DNA of 8,454 nucleotides from Bacilli bacterium. Lineage in GTDB: Bacteria; Bacillota_I; Bacilli_A; RF39; UBA660. The DNA lies in contig CAAENH010000008.1 of the NCBI GenBank assembly GCA_900757295.1, positions 1 through 8,454 of the forward strand. Reading direction: 5' to 3'. The position numbers were made by a program, and so were the translations under genes. Of the stretch, positions 1-7,625 are shown one piece after another. The notes beneath the pieces are model-generated. The model was given only the letters and a program-made list of their open reading frames with translations. It did not search any database and was not told where the DNA came from. The first letter of the stretch is position 1, and every line of letters starts with the position of its first letter.

Positions 1-2796
1 AAGTTCTACTCCATATAGTTTTGAGCTTTGCATTTCTTGTGGCAACATTCCTAAAAAATTTCCTGTACCACAACTTGGTTCAAGAATATTTGCTTGTTCT
101 ACTCCCATATTTTTTAATGCGTTATATATTGCATTTATAACTATTGGTGGTGTGTAAAAAGCTGTTAATGTAGATGCTCTTGCTGATTTATATTCATCAT
201 CTGTAAGTATTTCTTTTAGCTCGTTATATTCTTTACTCCAGTTATCTTTATTTTCATCAAATACATCTGGAAGTCCACCCCAACCAACATATTTCGATAA
301 AATTTCTTGTTCTTCTTTATTTGCTAGTCTATTTTCATCTTCTAACTTATGTAAAAGTTTTATTGCCTCTATATTTTTTCTTACTTTTTCTTTTTGAGTT
401 CCTTCTCCTAATTGATTATCATTTATATTAAAATTTATCTTTTCTATTTGCGATATTTTAAAATTTGAGTTATTTGTTTGAGGTTCATTATTTTCTTTAT
501 GTTTTGTGTGTTCCAAATATTCTTCTTCAAATAATTCCTCTAATTTACTTATAATTTCATCTTTACTCTGATTTTTATCAAACCATAATATTTCTTCAAT
601 TATACTTTCCCATGAATTATCATCTTGTTTAGTTCCATATTCTATTGTTGCAATACCATCAGTATAATGTAATTCTACACAATTTTTATTATTTATAACT
701 CTAGCAACAGTATATGATTTATCTTCTTCCATATTTTTAATATCATCTATTACAAAATATGCCTCATAATCTTCAGGATTAGCAAATTCTGATTTTCTAA
801 TAATTTTATCTGTTTCTTCCTCTAAATTATCAATAAAATCTTGACTAACTTCTTCTAAATTCTCATTTGTTAATTCTTCTATGTCTGTAAATTCTGCTAA
901 TCTTTTTCTAATGCCCATTAAAGTTTGATTTTCTACATTATCAGAATATTCTAATAATCCTCCGTCTTGTTCCACTCCATATTTGTCATATATTGCATAA
1001 TAATATCCCTCATCATTTGTATGAAAATGAAAGTAATTTCCATTACTCAACTTATAATTTTTTTCAATATTTATACTAGATATATCTATAAAATCATTTG
1101 TATTTTCTTTTAACCCTCTATCTAGCATCCATTTTTCTTTTTCATAGTCATTTTCTAGCCATTCTTGATATTTTATTTTTTCTTCATCATTAAAATATCT
1201 ATCTAATCTAATAATTTCTTTAAGCCTTTGTTCAACATTACTCCAATTTATTAGTAGCTCTACTCTATCATCTTTATAGCCTTTATATAACTTTATTCCT
1301 TTGCTATCATGCTCTTGTCCAAAATCTGCACCAGAATATGCAGAACTTGAACCTCCTATTCCATATTCATGTTTTAGAAATATTATATTTTCTTTTGCTG
1401 ATAAACTTCTTTTAAATTGTTCATAAATTCTATATTTGCTATGTGAAAAATTACTGCCCTCAATAAGTGTTTTATCTATCATTTCTTGAGTAAAAGAAAA
1501 AGCAGGAGTATTTTCTACTTCTGCTTGTGCTTGAATACTATTTATTTGTGTATCTACACTTGGTAATTCCTTAATTGGTGGTACATAGGTATCTTCAAAA
1601 AGATTTAATTGTAAATTAGCTCTGACATTATCATTTCTTCGGCTTGGTTCTTTATTGAGTTCATTGATTGTACCCAACTCATTTGATTCTCTCTTTTCAT
1701 TTCCTCTGTTATTTGATTCTTCTCTGCTAGACTTGTTATTATCTGTTTCATTCTCTTTTGGGCTGTTTGCTCTATTTCTCCTAAATGTTCTTCCATCTTG
1801 CCATCTAACATTAATTCCTCGTATAACCCTCTTTTGTGTTCTTTTAGGAATTTCTCCCTCATTCTTGAGAATCTCCCCTGTGCCATTTTCTTCGTTTTTG
1901 GTAATGCTACTTGTGGTATTTGGTAATCTCCCATTTGATTGTATGTTAATTCTATCATAATCATTTCTCCCTTCATTATTTTTTTCTTCATTATTATGAT
2001 AATTTATTTTTTCATTATTAACAAATGTACGATTTGTTAATTTATAATTTTTTTCATAATTTATAACACTAGAATAGATTTCTCTTAATTCTTGTTCTGC
2101 AATATCACTTATTGCTGCACCTAATCTTGAAACAACTCTTTTATTATTAAAACTACTAATCATTTCAAAATCCGATACATTAAAATGTTCTGTTGGATCA
2201 ATGCCACATCTTTTCATTGCCATATATGATATTGATTTTGCAAGTAATACAATAAAGTTTCCCTCTAAATCTATATCTTGCATTCCCTCTAACAAGCTAC
2301 CATCTAAAACTTCTTTTAAATCAACTAAATAATCTTGATAATTATCTTCAACTAAATTTATAGATGCTGAATATATTGCTTCTGATAAATTAGATTTAAC
2401 TTCTAAATTCCCAAAACTATTTTCTAGTGTTTCTATAATTCCATTTTCATAAGAAGGTTTTATTTCCCATAACTTAAAATCTTTATTTATACCACTATGT
2501 GTATCTGAAATATCAAAAACATGTCTTAATACATTTCTGCCATTTTCCATTGATAATAAGGCAATACCTTTTGCACCCTTATTAACCCATCTTCGTAATT
2601 TTTTATTCCAAGTTTCTATATCTGCACAAGCAGTAGCATTTGGTTTTTGAGCATATATTAACACTTGCTCATTAAAAGAATATTTGTAATTGTTACTCGC
2701 CGTATTTAAAAACTTAATCCAACTTTCTCCATTTTGAGTAATTTCTTTCAATGTTTCACTTGCCATTTCATTTATTAGTTGATATTTATTCGCCAT
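1..2796 (-). CDS. Polyvalent conjugative-element protein (ArdC-like N-terminus, N6-adenine DNA methylase), C-terminus beyond window
   Basis: The frame is open from ATG 2796 to base 1, giving 932 codons with no stop; the protein continues off the left edge. The start follows a strong AAAGGAGG, 6 bases upstream, inside the preceding gene. Residues 1-110 resemble the ArdC N-terminal type (NEQVLIYAQKPNATACADIE at 42-61, then RRWVNKGAKGIAL). Residues 431-540 carry another family-typical block (AFSFTQEMIDKTLIEGSN, then HEYGIGG at 476-482). Residues 836-932 read YVGWGGLP, TAFYTPP (878-884) and ILEPSCGTGNF (904-914), the last being SAM-binding motif I of N6-adenine methylases. Known relatives in conjugative elements are very large and usually continue into an SNF2-type helicase; that part is not visible here. 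They are thought to enter the recipient or act there to protect or modify incoming DNA. Residues 280-398 are a polar N/R/E/K/S-rich linker overlapping tnpV in another frame. The catalytic NPPY/DPPY motif lies outside the window. Confidence 0.9.
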   Translation of the reverse strand, partial: MANKYQLINEMASETLKEITQNGESWIKFLNTASNNYKYSFNEQVLIYAQKPNATACADIETWNKKLRRWVNKGAKGIALLSMENGRNVLRHVFDISDTHSGINKDFKLWEIKPSYENGIIETLENSFGNLEVKSNLSEAIYSASINLVEDNYQDYLVDLKEVLDGSLLEGMQDIDLEGNFIVLLAKSISYMAMKRCGIDPTEHFNVSDFEMISSFNNKRVVSRLGAAISDIAEQELREIYSSVINYEKNYKLTNRTFVNNEKINYHNNEEKNNEGRNDYDRINIQSNGRLPNTTSSITKNEENGTGEILKNEGEIPKRTQKRVIRGINVRWQDGRTFRRNRANSPKENETDNNKSSREESNNRGNEKRESNELGTINELNKEPSRRNDNVRANLQLNLFEDTYVPPIKELPSVDTQINSIQAQAEVENTPAFSFTQEMIDKTLIEGSNFSHSKYRIYEQFKRSLSAKENIIFLKHEYGIGGSSSAYSGADFGQEHDSKGIKLYKGYKDDRVELLINWSNVEQRLKEIIRLDRYFNDEEKIKYQEWLENDYEKEKWMLDRGLKENTNDFIDISSINIEKNYKLSNGNYFHFHTNDEGYYYAIYDKYGVEQDGGLLEYSDNVENQTLMGIRKRLAEFTDIEELTNENLEEVSQDFIDNLEEETDKIIRKSEFANPEDYEAYFVIDDIKNMEEDKSYTVARVINNKNCVELHYTDGIATIEYGTKQDDNSWESIIEEILWFDKNQSKDEIISKLEELFEEEYLEHTKHKENNEPQTNNSNFKISQIEKINFNINDNQLGEGTQKEKVRKNIEAIKLLHKLEDENRLANKEEQEILSKYVGWGGLPDVFDENKDNWSKEYNELKEILTDDEYKSARASTLTAFYTPPIVINAIYNALKNMGVEQANILEPSCGTGNFLGMLPQEMQSSKLYGVEL
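1605..1958 (-). CDS. tnpV: TnpV family transposon-encoded protein, nested in +1 frame of the polyvalent gene
   Basis: This complete 117-residue ORF has the layout of the TnpV family (named from Tn4451/Tn4453-type clostridial elements; molecular function unknown). It starts MIELTYNQMGDYQIPQVALP. It then has RFSRMREKFLKEHKRGLYEE (29-48), LMLDGKMEEHLGEIEQTA (49-66), and the C-terminal block NQMSWVQSMNSIKNQAEEMI (91-110) ending SELIYN. The length matches the usual 115-125 residues. I chose ATG 1958 because GAAGGGAG lies 8 bases upstream. The in-frame ATG at 1964 is too close to that site, and the ATG at 1991 adds residues not typical of the family. The whole gene lies inside codons 280-398 of the large methylase protein, shifted by one base. 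Family membership is recognised from memory of the motif pattern. Expression of the nested gene is inferred from the RBS and intact length. The predicted protein is largely helical, charged and cytoplasmic. Confidence 0.8.
   Translation of the reverse strand: MIELTYNQMGDYQIPQVALPKTKKMAQGRFSRMREKFLKEHKRGLYEELMLDGKMEEHLGEIEQTAQKRMKQIITSLAEKNQITEEMKRENQMSWVQSMNSIKNQAEEMIMSELIYN
1967..1974 (-). promoter_or_regulatory. Internal ribosome binding site for nested tnpV
   Basis: GAAGGGAG on the minus strand lies 8 bases before ATG 1958, inside the coding sequence of the polyvalent gene, where it encodes part of NNEGRND. Its position fixes the tnpV start and argues that internal initiation is real. Confidence 0.65.
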
Positions 2797-3013
2797 CGGT
2801 TTCCTCCTTTCTCGTTTCTTGATAATTGAAATACCCTATTGTATTATGGTCTTTAATAAACTCTCGTAAAGCAATAATATTCAAAACATCAGGATCTTTC
2901 GTTATTTCTTTTAAATCTTCTATTTTTAAATTTAAAATATCTTTTTCTGTTGATTTTCCAATACTTATTAACTTGTTATATGTTTCCATTCTTAAGTTTC
3001 TTCTTCTAGGCAT
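2786..3013 (-). CDS. Small element protein of unknown function, translationally coupled to the polyvalent gene
   Basis: I do not recognise this 75-residue protein. It begins MPRRRNLRMETYNKLISIGK, so its N-terminus is very basic. A mixed-charge, probably helical middle follows (STEKDILNLKIEDLKEITKD), then an acidic tail (ETRKEETDGE). It has no signal peptide, membrane segment or Cys, so it should be cytoplasmic; the basic start could contact nucleic acid, but no known DNA-binding motif is clear. The start is supported by GGGAGG ending 6 bases upstream (GGGAGGTG at 3025-3018). Its TAA stop overlaps the start of the large methylase gene by 11 bases, and its last codons carry that gene's AAAGGAGG. 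This is a classic coupling arrangement and suggests the two products are made together. There is no room for its own promoter behind the 60-base gap, so its transcript probably comes from upstream. Confidence 0.75.
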   Translation of the reverse strand: MPRRRNLRMETYNKLISIGKSTEKDILNLKIEDLKEITKDPDVLNIIALREFIKDHNTIGYFNYQETRKEETDGE

Positions 3014-3031
3014 TTCACACCTCCCATTTTT

Positions 3032-3064
3032 AACAAATTAAAGAGAGCTAATAATCTAGCTCTC
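3032..3064 (-). terminator. Stem-loop with weak T tract after the surface-adhesin gene
   Basis: The minus strand reads GAGAGCTA, a 6-base loop, then TAGCTCTC: a perfect 8-bp stem (3064-3057 with 3050-3043). It is followed by TTTAATTTGTT, an interrupted T run. It starts about 10 bases after the adhesin stop and ends just before the RBS of the 75-residue gene. It may be a partial terminator or an mRNA-stability element that sets how much transcription reaches the downstream genes. The broken T run keeps confidence moderate. Confidence 0.55.
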
Positions 3065-3073
3065 CGTCATTTA

Positions 3074-3184
3074 TTATTTATCTTTATTTTGTTTACGCTT
3101 AATTATATAAGTTATTCCTAGTAAAGATAGAATTATTGCACTAGCAAATAATTTTATTTTGCTTTCAACTCCAGTTTTAGGAAC
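3074..3184 (-). other. C-terminal cell-wall sorting signal (VPKTG) of the adhesin
   Basis: VPKTG (codons at 3184-3170) is an LPXTG-type variant with Val for Leu. It is followed by a hydrophobic stretch (KLFASAIILSLLGITYII) and a basic tail. Known sortases would cut between Thr and Gly and link the protein to peptidoglycan. Confidence 0.88.
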
Positions 3185-6100
3185 TTCTATCTTTTTATTT
3201 TCAAAAGTAAATTCTATTGTATTTTCAGTTTCTTCTACTTGTGTATCATCTACAAATATACCTTTGTCATTGATTTCAACTTTAACAATTTTGTTTGATA
3301 ATTCATAATCTTTTGGTGCTTTTATTTCTTTAATGTAATATGTTCCATATCTTAATTCTTCAAATAAAGCTGTTCCATCTTCTGAATTAGATTTAACCTC
3401 TTTAATAAGTTTTGTACATTCTGGATCTTCGTATATTGCAAATATGAATTTATCTTTAATAACTTCTTTTGTTTCAGTATCAATCTTAATTACCTTTACA
3501 TTTTTTAGTATTGGCATATCTTTCATTTCTATTTTTTGAGTTTCTTTGTCAGTTGTTACTGTGAATTTTATTTCTTCAGTAATTTCATAACCATAAGGAG
3601 CAGTAGTTTCTTTTAAGATATATGTTTTACCTTCTTCTAAACCTTTTACTTTATGGGGTTCTTTAGTTGATGTCCATTTATCTATTGTATTACCATCTTC
3701 ATCTGTTACTTCTAATTCTGCACCCTCTAGTTCATTTCCATTTGTTATATCTGTTTTAGTTATTTCTACTAATTTATCAATCATAACTACTTTTTGTGTT
3801 TCTTTATCTGTTGTTACAATAAATTCAACATCAGTTGCTTTTACATAAGAATCTGCAACTATTTCTTCGTGTAATGTATAAGTTTCTCCTTCAACTAAAT
3901 TTTTGATTTTGTGTGGTTCTTTACCAGATACCCATTCATCAACTACTTTGTTGTCTTTATCTAGTACTTGAATTGTTGCACCTTCAATTTCTTCTCCTGC
4001 AATATCAACTTTGCTCATTTCTACTATTTTGTCTATCATTTCAACTTTTTGAATATCTTTTTTATTTGTAACTTCAAATTCAACATCTGTTGCTACAACA
4101 TATCCATCAGGAGCATATTCTTCATGTAAAATATATTTTTTACCTTCTTCTAGTCCATTTATGTTATGACTTTCTTTTGTAGATGTCCAACTATCGATTA
4201 CATTTCCGTCTTTATCAGTAACAACAATTTCTGCACCCTCAATTTCTTTTCCACCTATATCTGCTTTTGTCATTGTTACTATTTTATCTATCATTTTAAC
4301 TTGTTGTACTTTTGTTGTACTTTCAACTTTAAATTCTATTGTAGAAGCTCTTACATATCCATCAGGTGCAATTTCTTCTTTTAATTTATAAGTTTTTCCA
4401 ACTACCAAGCCCTCTATTTTATGAGTCTTTTTAGTAGATGTCCATGTATCAACAACTTTATTATTTTCATCAATAACAGATAATTTTGCACCTTCAAGTT
4501 CATCATCTCCTGTTACAGATTTTTTAGAAAATTCAAACATTGTTGTATCATTAGATATATCTTTAATATCTTCATATACCTTTGTTGTTAAGTCTTTTTG
4601 TTCAAATTTTACTTCATATTTAGTCCAATTTAAAACTAATCCGTCTAAAGTTTTTGTTTCCTCTAATTCATAAGTTCCCATAGGTAAATTATCAACTTTT
4701 AAATTACCTTTTTTATCCAAATTATATTTCTTTATTTCTTGACCTTTAGTATATATTTTGCTTCCATCTGCATAATCAATAATATCTTCTTTTGCAGTAA
4801 GTTTGAATTCAATACCTGATAAATCAGAGGTATCAACCAATGATGTGTCAGCATCTTCTCTTAATGCTATTGTTTTATTTATAATTAAAGTGCCTGTAGG
4901 TTGTTCATTTTTCATTAAAACTTCTTTAATAAAATCTTCATCTTGATCTTTATCATAATCTCTTATTCCTTTTATTTCAAAAGTAACTGGTTTTTCTAAT
5001 TGTAAGAAACCTTTTGGAGTTTTTATTTCATAAATTGCATAACTTCCAACTGGTAATTGTAAAGGAGTAACAACTGAACCTTTATCATCTTTGTTATTAG
5101 TAAAGCTTTTATCTGGTACTATCATATTATCTGCATTTGTTGTAAATGAAGTATATGTTGTACTACCAATTTTTTGTGAAATTGATTCTCCTTTTTTCCA
5201 TATTATTTTTCCTGTTGCTCTATCGTAAATATCTTTTTCAGCTTTTATTTCAAAGGTTGTACTTGTCAATGTAACAACTTTTCCAGTTTTTAAATCTTTT
5301 TTGATTAACTTTATATATGCTTCTAATTGTTCATTATTAACAACAATATGTTTTGTTTTTTGTGGTATTTCTTTTATTTCACTTTCGTCTTGAGTAATAG
5401 AAAAATAGAAATCACTTGCACTTTCATAATCTTTTGGTGTAACTGTTTCCTTAACGATATATTTACCATAAGGTAAGTTCTTTTGTGTGTATGCATTACC
5501 ATCTTTATCAGTTACTAATACATCATAAGTAGGAGCTATTTTTTGAGCTTCTGCAACTCTTTTAGTATCGACATTAACTTTATTTCCGTTTTCATCAACA
5601 CCATTCCATACTTCCGCATAAGTGTATCCTTGTGAATATGCTTTTTCTACTGCTGAATTTAATTTAATTGTAAATTCTGCACCTTCAAGACCAGGTGTTT
5701 CTCCTGAATTTGCTTTTATTCCTGATTTAAAGATGTGTACTCCCATTTTCTTTACATCTTCATTACTTGTAGTCTTATTTGCTATAACTTTTGTATGTTG
5801 GTCTTTATACTCCAAATTTACAGGATATTCCGTTTTATCAAGTAAGTACCCAACAGAAGCTTTATCTTCTTTTACTATATATTTTCCAAGAGGTAAATCT
5901 TCAACAGGTGTTGTGTTGCCAAACTTATCCATTGTTCTTGTTGCTACTAAATCTCCTTTTGAATAATACTTTTTACTTTTAGCTACATTGTATATATCTT
6001 CATTAGCAAATACTTTATAAACTGCATTTTCTAGTGTAGCATCTCCTTGTGCCATGCTTCCTGTTTCACTATCTTTTTTAATTATTTCAATAGAACCTTT

Positions 6101-7606
6101 TGGCTCTGTATCAACTACTCCTTCAATTTTTAATTCTATAACTGGTGTAGTAGAATTAACATATTGAATATTAGCATTAAATATTGTTTCATTTAATAAA
6201 TATCCTTTAGGTGCTTGTGTTTCATAAACTATATATTTACCTACTGGAATATCACTTAATGTTGCGACACCATCTGAATTAGATGTTATTTTAGCAACTA
6301 CTTGTCCTTTAGAATAGAACTTTTTAGTTTTCGCAACATTATATATATCTTCATTTGCCTTTACTTCAAATTCTGCTCCTGCTATTTTATCATTATTTGT
6401 ACTTACTTTATAAATCTTTATTTGTCCAGTAGGTTCGTTATTTTTAAATGTTACACTAGCTGTTTGACCACCTGCTACATTAACTCTTTGAATACTTGTA
6501 TCTAATAAATAACCACTAGCAACTGATTCTTCTTTTACAAAATATGTACCAGGTTTTAGTTTTTCAATTAAAATTTTACCTTCATTATTTGTATTTGCTT
6601 TCTTTACTAAATCAGTACATTCATTATTTCTATATAGACCAAAAACACAATCTGAAACTGCATTTCCCATATTATTTGTTTTTCTAATTTCTATTTTTCC
6701 ACTTTCAACATGAACTGAAACACTAAATGCTGATGGATCAACATAGTTAGAAAATATTAAGTTTTGAACACTACCTGAAGTAAATGTAAAATACATATAA
6801 TTTGACATTGTAGAACTATTATATGCACTTCCATTTGGCATTAATTGATATAGCCCATATTCTCTTGAATTAAATGTTACATTTTCTACATTACAATTAT
6901 CAGATATTGTTATTACTAAATCATTACTTCCTTGTGTATGGCTAAATGTTACTCCATCTTTTGATTGTGAAAATGATTGATATGCTGATAATTTTCCATT
7001 ATTATCTGTTATCACTTTTCTATCTCCAATAGCAACACTTTGTGTTGAACCATTAAAAGATGTATTTCCATGATACTGATTATAATATCCTTCAGCTTCT
7101 GCTACCCAATTAGCATAGTGTCCTGATGACATGAAATTTCCATTCCATGAATCTCTTGGGAATGCATCAAATGAACTATTTATATTATTATGTATATACT
7201 CCCATACATATTGTTGAGTACAACATGCTGCTCTATATGCTTCATCTGATGATGGTAACCCTAAACCATATTTCATAGTATAACCAAAATATATCATTTC
7301 AGCTATTTTCTCGTATTGTGGTAAGTTTTGTTTATATTGAACATAAAAATCTCCGTTGAAAGTATATTCACTTCCGTTAGGAGATTTTACACCCTTTTGA
7401 CAACAAAAAGCTATATAAGTTTGACCATCATAAGTAGCATAATGTAATTCGTGTCCTACTTTTGCTAAACTTCCTGATATTACACCAAATTGTGCATTTG
7501 AATTCATATCAGTAATAAATGCTGCAAAAGTATTAATTGGCAAAGATGTTAATAGCAATAATGCTAAACATATAATTGCCATAAATTTCTTTGTTTTACT
7601 TTTCAT
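3074..7606 (-). CDS. Sortase-anchored multi-domain CnaB/SpaA surface adhesin with N-terminal thioester-type domain
   Basis: This 1510-residue protein is secreted and wall-attached. Residues 1-29 are a signal peptide (KSKTKK, hydrophobic core, cleavage near TFA-A). Residues 30-300 look like a thioester adhesin domain: FCC at 67-69 and TQQYVW at 130-135 fit the Cys and Gln motifs, so a C68-Q131 thioester is predicted. About eleven CnaB/SpaA-type beta domains follow, starting near 301, 392, 503, 619, 761, 904, 1021, 1109, 1194, 1279 and 1364. Most have an early Lys, a Glu four residues after the Tyr of a G-x-Y motif (for example E359, E462, E580, E720, E860, E1427) and a terminal Asn or Asp (N389, N610, N900, N1470), as needed for isopeptide bonds. 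The C-terminus has VPKTG at 1475-1479, a hydrophobic segment at 1485-1502 and a KRKQNKDK tail, which is a complete sortase signal. ATG 7606 has AAAGGATG 8 bases upstream. Likely role: covalent or tight attachment to a host or partner-cell surface. No sortase gene is in the window; the ligand is unknown. Confidence 0.92.
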   Translation of the reverse strand: MKSKTKKFMAIICLALLLLTSLPINTFAAFITDMNSNAQFGVISGSLAKVGHELHYATYDGQTYIAFCCQKGVKSPNGSEYTFNGDFYVQYKQNLPQYEKIAEMIYFGYTMKYGLGLPSSDEAYRAACCTQQYVWEYIHNNINSSFDAFPRDSWNGNFMSSGHYANWVAEAEGYYNQYHGNTSFNGSTQSVAIGDRKVITDNNGKLSAYQSFSQSKDGVTFSHTQGSNDLVITISDNCNVENVTFNSREYGLYQLMPNGSAYNSSTMSNYMYFTFTSGSVQNLIFSNYVDPSAFSVSVHVESGKIEIRKTNNMGNAVSDCVFGLYRNNECTDLVKKANTNNEGKILIEKLKPGTYFVKEESVASGYLLDTSIQRVNVAGGQTASVTFKNNEPTGQIKIYKVSTNNDKIAGAEFEVKANEDIYNVAKTKKFYSKGQVVAKITSNSDGVATLSDIPVGKYIVYETQAPKGYLLNETIFNANIQYVNSTTPVIELKIEGVVDTEPKGSIEIIKKDSETGSMAQGDATLENAVYKVFANEDIYNVAKSKKYYSKGDLVATRTMDKFGNTTPVEDLPLGKYIVKEDKASVGYLLDKTEYPVNLEYKDQHTKVIANKTTSNEDVKKMGVHIFKSGIKANSGETPGLEGAEFTIKLNSAVEKAYSQGYTYAEVWNGVDENGNKVNVDTKRVAEAQKIAPTYDVLVTDKDGNAYTQKNLPYGKYIVKETVTPKDYESASDFYFSITQDESEIKEIPQKTKHIVVNNEQLEAYIKLIKKDLKTGKVVTLTSTTFEIKAEKDIYDRATGKIIWKKGESISQKIGSTTYTSFTTNADNMIVPDKSFTNNKDDKGSVVTPLQLPVGSYAIYEIKTPKGFLQLEKPVTFEIKGIRDYDKDQDEDFIKEVLMKNEQPTGTLIINKTIALREDADTSLVDTSDLSGIEFKLTAKEDIIDYADGSKIYTKGQEIKKYNLDKKGNLKVDNLPMGTYELEETKTLDGLVLNWTKYEVKFEQKDLTTKVYEDIKDISNDTTMFEFSKKSVTGDDELEGAKLSVIDENNKVVDTWTSTKKTHKIEGLVVGKTYKLKEEIAPDGYVRASTIEFKVESTTKVQQVKMIDKIVTMTKADIGGKEIEGAEIVVTDKDGNVIDSWTSTKESHNINGLEEGKKYILHEEYAPDGYVVATDVEFEVTNKKDIQKVEMIDKIVEMSKVDIAGEEIEGATIQVLDKDNKVVDEWVSGKEPHKIKNLVEGETYTLHEEIVADSYVKATDVEFIVTTDKETQKVVMIDKLVEITKTDITNGNELEGAELEVTDEDGNTIDKWTSTKEPHKVKGLEEGKTYILKETTAPYGYEITEEIKFTVTTDKETQKIEMKDMPILKNVKVIKIDTETKEVIKDKFIFAIYEDPECTKLIKEVKSNSEDGTALFEELRYGTYYIKEIKAPKDYELSNKIVKVEINDKGIFVDDTQVEETENTIEFTFENKKIEVPKTGVESKIKLFASAIILSLLGITYIIKRKQNKDK
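3518..4546 (-). repeat. Four tandem CnaB2-like domain repeats within the adhesin
   Basis: Residues 1021-1363 form four consecutive units of about 85 residues (1021-1108, 1109-1193, 1194-1278, 1279-1363). They share the pattern K..., EGA, V-D-x-W-x-S-x-K, G-x-x-Y-x-L-x-E, APDGYV-x-AT or a variant, and a closing M-I-D-K (M-K-D-M in the last). Predicted triads are K1028/E1077/D1107, K1114/E1162/D1192, K1199/E1247/D1277 and K1284/E1333/D1363. These positions match those of the Streptococcus pyogenes FbaB CnaB2 domain, in which Lys and Asp form an isopeptide bond helped by Glu. Repeats arose by internal duplication; the third has diverged at APDGY (VADSY). Confidence 0.85.
6707..7519 (-). other. 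Thioester-type adhesin domain region of the surface protein
   Basis: Residues 30-300 precede the first CnaB domain. The FCC motif (67-69) and TQQYVWEYI (130-138) match the positions of the reactive Cys and Gln in Gram-positive thioester domains (Cys in [YFL]C[YF]-like context, Gln in TQxAxW-like context). The spacing of about 60 residues is short but plausible. Extra cysteines C69, C128, C129 and C238 are present. Assignment rests on motif reading, not on an alignment. Confidence 0.65.
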
Positions 7607-7625
7607 ATTTTTATCATCCTTTCAT

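Noticed and set aside
1655..1960. Plus-strand ORF of 101 codons opposite tnpV
   Set aside because: It is antisense to two overlapping genes, is rich in Leu/Ser/Phe as expected from the complement of Lys/Glu codons, and has no RBS or recognised motif.
1605..1991. Frameshift or pseudogene explanation for the large ORF, with tnpV as an inserted gene splitting it
   Set aside because: The host frame reads through without a stop or frame change, and family motifs on both sides are in one frame, so nothing is disrupted.
1959..1991. Upstream tnpV start at ATG 1991 (MKKKIMKGEM...)
   Set aside because: The added residues are outside the usual family start, and the clear RBS at 1967-1974 serves ATG 1958.
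3014..3073. Riboswitch or other structured RNA in the gap after the adhesin
   Set aside because: The 60-base gap is accounted for by one simple stem-loop and an RBS, which is too small for a known riboswitch.
3518..4546. CRISPR or intergenic direct repeats
   Set aside because: The periodicity of about 255 bases comes from protein domain repeats in an open frame; there are no short identical repeats with spacers.
5622..5966. Plus-strand ORFs opposite the adhesin (also 4166-4384, 5791-5982, 6302-6505)
   Set aside because: All are complements of the well-supported adhesin frame, with Phe/Ile/Cys-rich low-complexity translations and no conserved features.
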